From: Hybos culiciformis
Lineage: Eukaryota; Arthropoda; Insecta; Diptera; Hybotidae
DNA: 64,000 nucleotides
Assembly (NCBI GenBank): GCA_964007475.1
Contig: CAXFZM010000538.1
Span: 1 to 64,000, forward strand
Direction: 5' to 3'
Below, piece after piece: positions 27,101 to 38,591 of the stretch. Made by a program: the position numbers and the translations under genes. Every line of letters begins with the position of its first letter. Position 1 is the first letter of the stretch. Below the pieces are notes generated by a model. It saw only the letters and a program-made list of their open reading frames with translations. It did no database searches and was not told the origin of the DNA.

Positions 27101-27475
27101 TGAACTAATGAACATGAAACTTACTAGCGCGGCATAAATATATTTATTGATAATATAATTTATGTGAATGCAGCAATTAAAATAAAACTAATTTGTTTAA
27201 TTTTCTTTCTATTCCAAAAATGTTAAATTTTCTTTTTTTCATTACTATAGATAAACATAATAGTCAAATAAATTTATACTATACATATACATCATTATAT
27301 GACTTCTTGAAAAGAAATTTTCTAAATTTATATTTGAAACAATTTAATTAAATTAAAAATTAATATTATTTCATTGTCTATTAAATTTTCTTTCATATTC
27401 CACTTCATATTCCATGTAATTAAAAAATATATGTATTAGCATAAATTAAACATAATAAAATTTATATTGTAAAAA
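21116..27475. other. AT-rich intergenic DNA
   Basis: Six kilobases without a gene I can support. Minor features are a TGAATAAATAAATAAATC tail-like run near 23,458 (possible LINE 3' end), a GATAGATAG microsatellite near 24,105-24,127 and a T-run near 24,245. Open frames of 60-98 codons (24,774-25,061, 25,281-25,508, 26,918-27,115, all minus) are AT-driven and unrecognised. Confidence 0.5.
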
Positions 27476-27570
27476 AAATTTTTGTGCCGATTTACACAGA
27501 AAAAAGTTAATTTACTTTTTGAGTTGAGAAAATAAAAAACTTAGCTTTTTTAAAGTCGGCACAAAAATTT
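27476..27570. repeat. Short hairpin with 15-bp arms
   Basis: AAATTTTTGTGCCGA and TCGGCACAAAAATTT form a perfect inverted repeat around a 65-bp loop. It could be a very small MITE or the relic of one. No target duplication was identified. Confidence 0.55.
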
Positions 27571-27924
27571 GTTCTGCAGCACTAATCATATTTTACTTAA
27601 TTTATGGTATTAGTAAAATATACATTATTAATTTATTATATGTGTATCTTTTTAAATTCTCGACATCGTGAAATAATTGTTCAATGATGAATTTTAAATT
27701 TTATGTGTTTTAAAAAGGCATTATTACGTGATTTAATTGTTTGTGAGTAATTATTTCGTTGGTGTCGGAAGTTATATACCCAACTAGCAGATTATTCTTG
27801 TAAATAACTGTTATACCACTTATAAGCTGTATAAGATTCTAGTAAAAGGATTCGTGATACTGAATCATAGTGATCTTATTATGCAACATTTATAAGAATT
27901 CTATTTCATTAAAAAATATAAACA
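27571..27924. other. Presumed left flank of the giant element
   Basis: No repeat or gene is recognised. The boundary between ordinary DNA and the giant inverted-repeat element must lie here or inside the tandem array that follows. Confidence 0.4.
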
Positions 27925-28555
27925 GCTCTTTAATGCCGGTTTCAGTCTTCCTATTAGAATTCATCTTATCCCAAAATTCTTCTTCTCTTTTACTTTGTAC
28001 ATATGAGTAAAAAGGAAAAAAAATGTTCTTTAATGCGGACCGTGATCCTGCTATTAGCTTCTATTTTCATAACAAAACTATTTTTTCTCTCTTTTACCTC
28101 CTACAAATGAGTAAAAAGGAAAAAAAAAGTTCTTTAATGCCGGCCGTGATCCTGCTATTATTAGCTTTTATTTTTATAACAAAACTATTTTTTTTCTCTT
28201 TTACTTCGTTCTATGAGAAAAGAGGAAAAAAAGTTTTTTTTAATACCGGCCGTGATCCTGCTATTAGCTTTTATTTTTATAACAAAACTATTTTTTCTCT
28301 CATTTACTTCATACTATGAGAAAAGAGGAAAAAAAGTGTTCTTTAATGCCGGCCGTGATCCTGCTAGTAGCTTTTATTTTTATAACAAACCTATTTTTTT
28401 TCTCTTTTACTTCGTTCTATGAGAAAAAAGGAAAAAAAGTTTTCTTTAATACCGGCCGTGATCCTGCTATTAGCTTTTATTTTTATAACAAAACTATTTT
28501 TTTTCTCTTTCACTTCATACTATGAGAAAAGAGGAAAAAAAGTGTTCTTTAATGA
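27925..28555. repeat. ~103-bp tandem repeat, about six copies
   Basis: A unit built of TTCTTTAATGCCGGCCGTGA, TCCTGCTATTAGCTTTTATT and ATGAGAAAAGAGGAAAAAAAG recurs at about 103-bp spacing (near 27,930, 28,028, 28,131, 28,234, 28,337 and 28,440, with a last partial copy near 28,545). The first copy is degenerate. Because the period is 3n+1, each copy is read in the next frame, which produces a staircase of overlapping open frames that are not genes. It abuts the larger array directly and is probably the outermost part of the giant element's left terminus. Confidence 0.85.
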
Positions 28556-28842
28556 TGTGGGTGAAGTTAGCCATAAATTGCCAGCCATAAAAGTTGCGCA
28601 AACGAAATTTTTTTTTTATTTTAATTTTCGGTATGGCAGTGTGCGAAGTTAGCCATAAATTGCCAGCCATAAAAGTTGCGCAAACGAAATTTTTAATAAT
28701 TTTTAATTTTTGTATGGCAGCTATCACAACCAGTGCAGGGACACTAATGCCACTTTGGCTCAAGTTGGATCAAAGCCCAACCAATATTCCCCCATTCGAC
28801 GATTTTCGATACCAGTCTTCTGGCATGTTCAAAATCCTTCTG

Positions 28843-28877
<35 letters not shown>

Positions 28878-30328
28878 GTATGGCAGCTACCACAACCAGG
28901 CCAGGGACACTCATGTTGCTTTGGCCCAAGTTGGACCAAAGCCCACCCAATATTCCCCCATTCCAGGAATTTCGATACCAGTCTTCTGGCATGTTCAAAA
29001 TCCTCCTGAAAAAAAAAAATAATAAAAATTTTTGTATGGCAGCTACCACAACCAGGCCCGGGACACTCATGTTGCTTTGGCCCAAGTTGGACCAAAGCCC
29101 ACCCAATATTCCCCTATTCCAGGAATTTCCATACCAGTCTTCTGGCATGTTCAAAATCCTCCTGAAAAAAAAAAAAAATAATAAAATTCGAAAATTTTTG
29201 TATGGCAGCTATCACAACCAGGCCAGGGACACTAATGCCGCTTTGGCCCAAGTTGGATCAAAGCCCACCCAATATTCCCCTATTCCAGGAATTTCCATAC
29301 CAGTCTTCTGGCATGTTCAAAATCCTCCTGAAAAAAAAAAAAAATAATAAAATTCGAAAATTTTTGTATGGCAGCTATCACAACCAGGCCAGGGACACTA
29401 ATGCCGCTTTGGCCCAAGTTGGACCAAAGCCCACCCAATATTCCCCCATTCCAGGAATTTCGATACCAGTTTTCTGGCATGTCCAAAATCCTCCTGAAAA
29501 AAAAAAAAAATAAAAATTTTTGTATGGCAGCTACCACAACCAGGCCAGGGACACTAATGCCGCTTTGGCCCAAGTTGGACCAAAGCCCACCCAATATTCC
29601 CCCATTCGAGGATTTTCGATACCAGTCTTCTGGCATGTTCAAAATCCTTCTGAAAAAAAAAAAATTTGTATGGCAGCTACCACAACCAGGCCAGGGACAC
29701 TCATGTTGCTTTGGCCCAAGTTGGAACAAAGCCCACCCAATATTCCCCCATTCCAGGATTTTCGATACCAGTCTTCTGGCATGTTCAAAATCCTGCAGAA
29801 AAAAAAAATTCTAAATTTTTGTAAGCCAGCCATAGAATGTGTCAGCCATAGAATATTTTTTATATTTTTTAATTTTTGTATGGCAGCTATCACAACCAGG
29901 CCAGGGACACTAATGCCACTTTGGCTCAAGTTGGATCAAAGCCCAACCAATATTCCCCCATTCGAGGATTTTCGATACCAGTCTTCTGGCATGTTCAAAA
30001 TCCTCCTGAAAAAAAAAATTAAATAAAATTTCAAAATTTTTGTATGGCAGCTATCACAACCCGGCCAGGGACACTAATGCTACTTTGGCCCAAGTTGGAC
30101 CAAAGCCCACCCAATATTCCCCCATTCCAGGAATTTCGATACCAGTCTTCTGGCATGTTCAAAATCCTCCTGAAAAAAAAAAATAATAAAAATTTTTGTA
30201 TGGCAGCTACCACAACCAGGCCAGGGACACTAATGCCACTTTGGCCCAAGTTGGACCAAAGCCCACCCAATATTCCCCCATTCGAGGATTTTCGATACCA
30301 GTCTTCTGGCATGTTCAAAATCCTTCTG

Positions 30329-30361
<33 letters not shown>

Positions 30362-31139
30362 GTATGGCAGCTACCACAACCAGGCCAGGGACACTGATGT
30401 TGCTTTGGCCCAAGTTGGACCAAAGCCCACCCAATATTCCCCCATTCCAGGAATTTCGATACCAGTCTTCTGGCATGTTCAAAATCCTCCTGAAAAAAAA
30501 AAAAATAAAAATTTTTGTATGGCAGCTACCACAACCAGGCCCGGGACACTCATGTTGCTTTGGCCCAAGTTGGACCAAAGCCCACCCAATATTCCCCTAT
30601 TCCAGGAATTTCCATACCAGTCTTCTGGCATGTTCAAAATCCTCCTGAAAAAAAAAAAATAATAAAATTCGAAAATTTTTGTATGGCAGCTATCACAACC
30701 AGGCCAGGGACATTAATGCCGCTTTGGCCCAAGTTGGATCAAAGCCCACCCAATATTCCCCTATTCCAGGAATTTCCATACCAGTCTTCTGGCATGTTCA
30801 AAATCCTCCTGAAAAAAAAAAAAAATAATAAAATTCGAAAATTTTTGTATGGCAGCTATCACAACCAGGCCAGGGACACTAATGCCGCTTTGGCCCAAGT
30901 TGGACCAAAGCCCACCCAATATTCCCCCATTCCAGGAATTTCGATACCAGTTTTCTGGCATGTCCAAAATCCTCTTGAAAAAAAAATAAAAATTAAATAA
31001 AAATGTTTGTATGGCAGCTACCACAACCAGGCCAGGGACACTAATGCCGCTTTGGCCCAAGTTGGACCAAAGCCCACCCAATATTCCCCCATTCGAGGAT
31101 TTTCGATACCAGTCTTCTGGCATGTTCAAAATCCTTCTG

Positions 31140-31176
<37 letters not shown>

Positions 31177-32730
31177 TATGGCAGCTACCACAACCAGGCC
31201 AGGGACACTCATGTTGCTTTGGCCCAAGTTAGAACAAAGCCCACCCAATATTCCCCCATTCCAGGATTTTCGATACCAGTCTTCTGGCATGTTCAAAATC
31301 CTGCAGAAAAAAAAAATTCTAAATTTTTGTAAGCCAGCCATAGAATGTGTCAGCCATAGAATATTTTTTATATTTTTTAATTTTTGTATGGCAGCTATCA
31401 CAACCAGGCCAGGGACACTAATGCCGCTTTGGCCCAAGTTGGACCAAAGCCCACCCAATATTCCCCCATTCCAGGAATTTCGATACCAGTTTTCTGGCAT
31501 GTCCAAAATCCTCTTGAAAAAAAAATAAAAATTAAATAAAAATGTTTGTATGGCAGCTACCACAACCAGGCCAGGGACACTAATGCCGCTTTGGCCCAAG
31601 TTGGACCAAAGCCCACCCAATATTCCCCCATTCGAGGATTTTCGATACCAGTCTTCTGGCATGTTCAAAATCCTTCTGAAAAAAAAAAAAAAAAAAAAAA
31701 ATTTTGTATGGCAGCTACCACAACCAGGCCAGGGACACTCATGTTGCTTTGGCCCAAGTTGGAACAAAGCCCACCCAATATTCCCCCATTCCAGGATTTT
31801 CGATACCAGTCTTCTGGCATGTTCAAAATCCTGCAGAAAAAAAAAATTCTAAATTTTTGTAAGCCAGCCATAGAATGTGTCAGCCATAGAATATTTTTTA
31901 TATTTTTTAATTTTTGTATGGCAGCTATCACAACCCGGCCAGGGACACTAATGCCACTTTGGCCCAAGTTGGACCAAAGCCCACCCAATATTCCCCCATT
32001 CCAGGAATTTCGATACCAGTTTTCTGGCATGTCCAAAATCCTCTTGAAAAAAAAATAAAAATTAAATAAAAATGTTTGTATGGCAGCTACCTCAACCAGG
32101 CCAGGGACACTAATGCCGCTTTGGCCCAAGTTGGATCAAAGCCCACCCAATATTTCCCCATTCCAGGAATTTCGATACCAGTCTTCTGGCATGTTCAAAA
32201 TCCTGCAGAAAAAAAAAATTCTAAATTTTTGTAAGCCAGCCATAGAATGTGTCAGCCATAGAATATTTTTTATATTTTTTAATTTTTGTATGGCAGCTAT
32301 CACAACCCGGCCAGGGACACTAATGCCACTTTGGCCCAAGTTGGACCAAAGCCCACCCAATATTCCCCCATTCCAGGAATTTCGATACCAGTCTTCTGGC
32401 ATGTTCAAAATCCTCCTGAAAAAAAAAAATAATAAAAATTTTTGTATGGCAGCTATCACAACCAGGCCAGGGACACTAATGCCGCTTTGGCCCAAGTTGG
32501 ACCAAAGCCCACCCAATATTCCCCCATTCCAGGAATTTCGATACCAGTCTTCTGGCATGTTCAAAATCCTCCTGAAAAAAAAAAATAATAAAAATTTTTG
32601 TATGGCAGCTATCACAACCAGGCCAGGGACACTAATGCCGCTTTGGCCCAAGTTGGACCAAAGCCCACCCAATATTCCCCCATTCCAGGAATTTCGATAC
32701 CAGTCTTCTGGCATGTTCAAAATCCTTCTG

Positions 32731-32765
<35 letters not shown>

Positions 32766-32835
32766 GTATGGCAGCTACCACAACCAGGCCAGGGACACTC
32801 ATGTTGCTTTGGCCCAAGTTGGAACAAAGCCCATC
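28556..32835. repeat. Left terminal array, ~155-167-bp unit, about 26 copies
   Basis: Each unit runs TATGGCAGCTACCACAACCA, GGCCAGGGACACTAATGCCG, CTTTGGCCCAAGTTGGACCA, AAGCCCACCCAATATTCCCC, then CGATACCAGTCTTCTGGCAT, GTTCAAAATCCTCCTG and an A-run of 9-31 bases. Variants differ at fixed sites (GCCG/TGTTG/GCCA; CCAGGAATTTC or CGAGGATTTTC). Four units (29,820, 31,326, 31,857 and 32,222) carry an extra GTAAGCCAGCCATAGAATGT spacer. Blocks of about 535 bp are duplicated (31,010-31,548 and 31,549-32,078), which is higher-order structure. The first two units (28,556-28,710) are diverged and contain GCCATAAAAGTTGCGCAAAC twice. Long open frames across the array exist on both strands only because the unit lacks stops. 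Confidence 0.95.
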
Positions 32836-32840
32836 CTTTT

Positions 32841-33553
32841 TTTTTTTTTTTTTTAAACACATTTTTATATATAATTTTTTTTTTGTTTAAATCCTTAATA
32901 GGATATATGTTCATAAATATATATACATATATAGACATTTGTCTACAAAAAATTTTTTTTTTTTATTATTTACTGCATATAAATTTACTTTATTCTGTGG
33001 TTCTGGTACAGGAGTTTACTACGTTGTAGGTATTATGCAATTTCTTTGTTTGTTGTCATTCAACAATTCAATATCAAAAAAAATCATGAAAAAATAAAAT
33101 TATAAAAAGAATAATTAGTATAAAAATATTTCTTTAAAAGATTCTTGTTAAAATATTTTTGAAAAGACCGATTTATCTAAATACTTTTGTCATGAAAAAA
33201 AATTTTTGTTGTGTTTTTTTTTTGTAAAAATTAAAATATTTATTTTAAAATTTCATTCTTCAAAAAAAAAATTTATTTTGTTGTAACTTCGGTTTTATTT
33301 AAAAAATTTTTATTTTCCTATCTGGCAGTTCATAAAATAAAAATATCATATAGCGCAAACTGTATTTGCAGCGATATTTTTACTGTGCTGTGATCTTTTT
33401 ATTTATTGTGTGTGTGATCGTGGTGAAAAAAATTATTGACGTTGACATTTGTCAGCCAGAATAAAAATATTAAAAACAATAACAAACATTTGGGATGGGA
33501 ATTTATTTTTTTGTATTTTAATTTTATTTTTTCTATTTTTATAATAAATTTAT
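32841..33553. repeat. Left inner arm of the giant inverted repeat
   Basis: The arm starts after a T-run at the end of the array (TTTAAACAC) and ends at CTATTTTTATAATAAATTTAT. The reverse complement of 59,893-60,660 matches it almost base for base. The differences are a few substitutions, homopolymer slippage, a ~12-bp indel near GTGATCGTGGTG, and about 70 extra bp at the array edge on the right. No gene is recognised. The segment GACGTTGACATTTGTCAGCC is conserved in both copies. Confidence 0.92.
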
Positions 33554-34094
33554 TATAATAAAAATATTGAAAAATAAAATTTTTCGGATTTTCTTTATGA
33601 TGGTAAGTATTATTTAATTATTTGAGGTAATTTTTGATAGAAATAATTTTACTTTTGTTTTTTTTTTCAATTTTTTTTAAGCTATGCTGACACAAGTGCC
33701 ACTGCCACATAGTGAATTTTTAGTTGGTGCTAAATTAGATCAAATTTTCTTTGGATTAATGGCGATTGAAAATAAGGTAATTTACAAAAAAATTATTGAA
33801 GGAATTTTAGGTGGTAAAAAGTTTAAATTCGGATATGGATACGGATAGTTAAGGCTTTCGGCAGCACTGTCACTGGAACAGTGAAATAACACATTTTATC
33901 AAATTTTGATTTTATCGAATCAATCTTAAATGAACTTTTATAAGGTGAAGATTTTTCTACATTTGATTGAATTGATTTTCAATTTAACAATTCCATAAAT
34001 AAATTTTAATTTATAATGTCATCAGGTAAAAAAATTAGAATGTTCAAATGAATTAAATTTGTAATTAAATTTGTAACAATTCCAACTTTTAAAA
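33554..34094. other. Interior DNA with one unidentified exon-like stretch
   Basis: A stretch from a TTTTTTTTAAG acceptor-like site (about 33,682) to AATAAG|GTAATT (about 33,776) is open and encodes LTQVPLPHSEFLVGAKLDQI followed by FFGLMAIENK. An ATGATG|GTAAGT junction lies near 33,600. I cannot assign either to a family. Confidence 0.35.
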
Positions 34095-34475
34095 GTAGAA
34101 TTTGAATCGGAGTTAAAAGTATTTCAAAATTTACTTCAAACTTTGTTGGAATGTAAAGGAAAATATGCTACTTCTAAAAAATCTTTAGATTAAACCAGAT
34201 TGGGAAAATAAAGAAATTTTGTTTTCAACTGGAAGTATGTACGTTCCTGGAATTGTAAAAAAATTTTGATAATTTTGTCATGTTACAGACATCGGAACGG
34301 AATCTTATGTGGAAAAGGATTTGGACGGATTTAAAGATTATTTCAAAAGAAAAGTAGATTAGATCCAGGAACAGATTAAAAAAAAATGTTGATAAAATTT
34401 AAATGCAAAAATCTAGATTCTTGAGTGCAATGAAATTCCAAGCAATTGAATAAGCTGCAAAACAATCAACGTAAA
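34095..34475 (+). pseudogene. Pfdn5: Prefoldin subunit 5 fragment, inactivated
   Basis: Prefoldin 5 is a subunit of the cytosolic chaperone that hands unfolded actin and tubulin to the TRiC chaperonin. The + strand, read in changing frames, gives VEFESELKVFQNLLQTLLEC, KGKYATSKKSL, then KPDWENKEILFSTGSMYVPG, then DIGTESYVEKDLDGFKDYFK, RKVD, a stop, IQEQIKK, and a weaker KSRFLSAMKFQAIE. This follows the order of the PFDN5 family, with its SSMYVPG and VGTGYYVEK blocks and the FFKRKIDFL helix. There are at least two frame shifts and an in-frame TAG where the family has a residue after KVD. No intron is evident, and the N-terminal start is missing. It lies between the left arm and the left coiled-coil gene, and is best read as a captured, dead host-gene piece. 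Confidence 0.8.
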
Positions 34476-36640
34476 GAATTTTGTGATTATTACTTCCTTT
34501 GACTTCTTAATTAAAAATTTAAAAAAACGTATTATGTAGTATTCTTTTAACTACATTAATTTTATCATTTGCCTTTTTGAATTTTTTTTTATTTTTTATT
34601 TTTTTTATTTATGTTTTTAAATTAAACAATTTGAATTTACTTTAAATGGTTCATTAAAAATTTATTTTGGGAAAAAAAATTTATACCTACAATAAGATCA
34701 AATATTATAATATATTCCGGAATTGTTATTAATTAGATAATATTATGTTATTGAAAATTAACAATTTTTTTGATTGATTTGAGAAGACAAAATTTGGAGA
34801 AAATTGGTTAAGTAGTTCGTAAGATATTGCTAACTAAAAAAAAAAACGACATAAGTCAAATTTACAAAAGGAAAATTAACCTATGTCAACTAAATAAAAG
34901 TTATGCTGTTTTGTATTTTGATTACACATATATTTACGTAATGCAATCAATGTTCAGATAAATGAAATTCGTGGATGGAAATATAAAAATTGGTTTCAAC
35001 TTATTAGTTTAAAATTTTATATTAATGAAAACATTTTTTTTTTTTTTTATATTAATTTTTTTGTTTTATTTTAGGAAACTTATATCGATGGAGATTTATT
35101 AATGGAAATTTATCAATGGAATATTATCAATGGAAAATTATCAATGGAAATGGAGAAGAGTAAACTTCTTTTTATATCAGATGGCCGTATTGGACAATTA
35201 GGGAATATTTATTTTAACTTTATGAATTAGATTATTTTTTGTAATAAGTAAAATTTTAAATTGTATTATTATATTATAGTTATAGATCGTAAGCTACTAC
35301 ATTCCATTTTAAATCATAAATTAAAATTTTATATGGCATATTTAAATGTGTCATTTGTTACATTTGAGATTTTGAAAGTTAATTTGTGATATTTAATAAT
35401 AAAATAAAACGAATAAATTACTTCTTTTTTTTTTTTTTTAAGATCAAAGCAATTTATTTTTTTAGTAAGATCACTTCAACATGAATTATTACTTCCTATT
35501 CATTAGTGATTTCTCGATGAAAAGGTATTTCTATCTCTGAAATTCGTATCATTCAATTGGTGAATGAATAGTACTAGCACCTGATGTCTTATTAGCATTA
35601 TGCTAATGTATGTTGAAGTTTCATAATTTTTCTTGTAACGAATTTGTATTAAAAGAAGACATCGAAAAATATTTTTATTTAATTTACCTAATTGATATAA
35701 AAAAAATTTTTACATAAAGGAACATAAAGGAAGTGAGAAATTTTAAGGTAAATGTGTTGATCTAAATTTGATCAAATATGGAATGTTATTATGAAATTTT
35801 GTAGAAGTAGAATTGCCTTACTGAACGATTGAACTTTTATAATAAATCATTGTTATTTTCACTATTATTGTAAGTTTTTATTATTATTTATTAAATTTAT
35901 AAGAAAACAAGATGATCAAGAAAACACATTCGAAATGTGTTAGAATACCTTATTGAAAAAAATACCATTAAAAGAAACACAATTTGTTAATATTCGTTTA
36001 GATATTTCCTTAGAGGATTGCACAAAAGATTACGAAAAAGAGTATTTATCCTCTATTCACATGCAAAAAATTGCATTAAGATTTAGATCTTTTTATTTAT
36101 TTAATACAAACAAGCATATTTTAATTAAGAAGTATTTATTTGAAACGAGTTTGACGATCTATCAATTCGGTACAAAAAATTTTCTAATCTAGCTTTTAGA
36201 AACGATAGTACCTAATTAAATTAAATTGAACGTAATTATTACCTTACCGTATTGAACGTAATTATTATGACAGAGAATTCAATTTGGGTGGCTGAGAATA
36301 GGAGCAAATGGGTTTTATTTCTTTGTTCTACGATTTAAAAAAATAAATAAATAAATTGGATTTATGTAGAAAAATCTCCGAAAAATCCAAAAATCATAAC
36401 TTTATAGTGCTAAATGCTAATATTCTATATTTTTTGTTCGTTCAAAATTAAAAATGAGATAGGTGGATGAAAATTGGGTACTTTACCCTACTATGTATAC
36501 GGTAAGTGTATTTATCCTTTAAAAAAAAGGAATTTTTTTGCAAATATCTCGAAAACTGTGCGTTTTTCATAATTTTTGGGATTGGACCAACCTATGGTGA
36601 CCATGATTCCAACTTTTAATTACATATTCAACAATCCCAA
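34476..36640. other. Interior AT-rich DNA, no recognised gene
   Basis: It holds a mini-tandem of ATTTATCAATGGAAAAT-like words (35,082-35,150, about five copies). A 79-codon frame without ATG (35,953-36,192) encodes KETQFVNIRLDISLEDCTKD; it has protein-like composition and could be another captured scrap, but I recognise no family. Confidence 0.4.
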
Positions 36641-36786
36641 AATTTGTTCGATACAATGATTAAAAAAAAATCTTCAAAAAAAAATAAGAAAAACCACTTA
36701 ATTAAATAATTTTTTTTATTTATTAAATATTTTTTAACTTATAAATTTTTGATTTTAATTAAAGTCCAAATGCTCCGGAACAGGGG

Positions 36787-36898
36787 CCTGAAAAAAAAAA
36801 TATATATTTATTATTATGGGTACATACAGGTAAGTTATATTATTATATTATACTATTTAATTATTTTTATCTTTTGTGAAAAATAACCAAAAACTTAC
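36787..36898 (-). other. 3' UTR intron of the left coiled-coil/RGG gene
   Basis: On the minus strand the stop codon TAA (36,899-36,901) is followed directly by GTAAGT. 111 bases later, TTTTTTTTTTCAG precedes GCCCCTGTTCCGGAGC. The right-hand gene copy has the same arrangement (TAG then GTAAGT; TTTTTTTTTTCAG then GCCCCTGTTGCAGAGC). Conservation of both sites between the copies is good evidence that the intron is real. Confidence 0.75.
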
Positions 36899-37321
36899 TT
36901 AATAATAATATGGACGTCCGCGGTAGCCACGCCCATTATATCCGCGTCCTCGATAGCCGCGTCCGCGGTAGCCACGACCGCGGCCACGTCCGCGATCTTC
37001 AGGAGCGCCATAGTAATAATATGTCTGTTGTATCGGCCGATTTTGCTGACGTTGTTGCTGCAGTCTTTGTCTGCTGTCTGCGATCTGTTTCTGCAGCTGC
37101 TTGAGGCTCCCCTCAAGAGAAACCTTTTTCTCCGTTTTCTTGAGGTGATCCTCAAGCAACTTCAGTTCCGCCTCTTTTGATTTTAATTCTGCTGCTGCTG
37201 CTTCTATTTCTTCTTCTTTAATATTCATCTCCACTTCCCTTATGGCTAGCTCCTCTTCTTTTACTTTTGCCCTCTCTGCCCGCTCTTGCTCAAGCAGTCT
37301 TTTTTCTCTTTTTGTTGCCAT
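36899..37321 (-). CDS. Coiled-coil protein with RGRGY-rich tail (left copy)
   Basis: A 140-residue protein. Residues 1-85 are highly charged and heptad-like (KREKRLLEQERAERAKVKEE, then EAELKLLEDHLKKTEKKVSL), predicting a long coiled coil. A Gln-rich joint (about 86-98) leads to a tail of RGRGYRGRGYNGRGY type ending RPYYY. RGG/RGY tails usually bind RNA or drive condensation, and the coiled coil should multimerise; this is inference, as I know no named family. The ATG is chosen because TTTATTTCAG stands immediately before it. A matching donor (TATAG|GTAAGT at 37,692/37,691) suggests a 5' UTR intron, 37,322-37,691. An inverted paralogue sits at 55,133-55,564. Over 34 core codons the two differ by nine synonymous and no amino-acid changes. 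It is transcribed outward, toward the left array. Confidence 0.8.
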   Translation of the reverse strand: MATKREKRLLEQERAERAKVKEEELAIREVEMNIKEEEIEAAAAELKSKEAELKLLEDHLKKTEKKVSLEGSLKQLQKQIADSRQRLQQQRQQNRPIQQTYYYYGAPEDRGRGRGRGYRGRGYRGRGYNGRGYRGRPYYY

Positions 37322-37769
37322 CTGAAATAAAGAAAAGAAAATTTTTATATTTATTTTGGCAAGAGTTAATTAGTTTTCTAACTCAGTAATTCTTTCGTCG
37401 GTTTTCTAGTTCAGCTTGCTCGTAGTGGAAGAAAGTAGATAATAAAGTTTGGATAACTTTGTCCTAGTTTAACAACAATTTTTTTTTGATCCAACAAAAA
37501 AAAGATCAAACGCTCAAATCTACCTTTCGAAAAATTTTGTAGGTAAGTATATTGTTTTATTTCGGAAATTAACTTCCACAGAGGACGGCTCCAAATTTGG
37601 ACACTACACTGAACTTTTAAACCAAAAACTGTTTCTCCAACCGCATTTTTCCTGGAAATTTGAAAATTCTTATAAAAAAAAATTGACTTACCTATAAATA
37701 CCAATGTAAATTTTAAACAAAACTGAAATTTTTAACTTTTTTTTTTTTAAAGTGAACCGAATTGGACGA

Positions 37770-38390
37770 GTTTTGAAATTTAAATGAAATAATTAATAGT
37801 TCAACTCTATGCAAAAAAATACCTACACACGCAAAAAATATGAAACAAAATTAAAAATTCAACACTACGCAGTGTGTCCAGATGCAAAACATCTTTACCT
37901 TAAATTAAAATAAAATCATTCATAAAAAAAATGCTTATGAAGTTTTGAGAAAAAAAAACTATTTTTCAAAATATATTGTCTTAATCCTTTTTTGAAGCGT
38001 CTCAAAAATGTTCGAGTGATTCTATTTGAAAGGTAATTGAACGTAGATAATCTTAGCACTTCAACTTTTGTGGCCACTGTGTTGACGGAAAGTAGCAAAC
38101 TTGTCTTTTTGGAAATAAATCATAAAAATATTGAACCAAAGAAATAAAAATTTTATTAGCTACTATATATTTAAAATTCTTATCAGAAATATTAAAAAAG
38201 TGAAATGTAACGAATATATGTAAAAAGTTTTAGTATCGCACACTTAATTTTTAGAATTTTCTACTTTGGCACAATCATTGAAAAGTTTGGCCTCCACTGA
38301 CTTGATTTTAATTTACTATTATAACAAAATTTTTAACTTCAACTCGAGGGAAATTTTGTGGTGAAAACTAATAAGAATAAACTAATAACT
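37770..38390 (-). promoter_or_regulatory. Conserved upstream region of the left coiled-coil gene
   Basis: Three blocks occur in the same order upstream of both gene copies: TTAGTTTTCACCACA (here near 38,360), then CAGTGGAGGCCAAACTTTTC with AATGATTGTGCCAAA (near 38,265-38,305), then TTGCATCTGGACACACTGCG with TAGTGTTGAATTTTT (near 37,850-37,890). Sequences between the blocks have diverged, which suggests that the blocks are promoter or 5' UTR elements. No TATA box can be singled out in such AT-rich DNA. Confidence 0.6.
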
Positions 38391-38591
38391 GTTGACTAAC
38401 AAAAAAAAACAAAAATTAATGCTTTTTTTTTCAATAAAATATAAAATTAATGTGGTGAAATGTCAAAAAAAAAAAAAATCTTTTGTGACGCGTCTCATTT
38501 GTTTCTAAAATTCAAATATTTTTTTGAGAAAAATTTTGGATTTTTAAATTAAAAATTAAAAGTATTTAAAAAAAATATATCTGTACTTAAT

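Noticed and set aside
26918..27115. 65-codon minus-strand frame
   Set aside because: The composition is somewhat protein-like, but no motif, start context or family can be recognised.
28023..28652. Staircase of overlapping frames with similar proteins (ILLLAFIFITKLFF)
   Set aside because: Produced by a 103-bp tandem repeat whose period is 3n+1, so each copy is read in the next frame. The hydrophobic character comes from TTTTATTTTT tracts.
28000..32840. CRISPR-like spacing of repeats
   Set aside because: Units are directly abutting 155-167-bp satellites with near-identical content, with no short repeats separated by unique spacers, and the genome is animal.
28594..33029. Many 70-258-codon open frames on both strands of the left array
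   Set aside because: They are translations of a stop-poor tandem unit with homopolymer runs. They are open on both strands at once and end at Lys or Phe runs, so they are not genes.
36910..37155. Plus-strand 64-codon and minus-strand 86-codon frames over the left coiled-coil gene
   Set aside because: Shadows of the real minus-strand frame in other phases.
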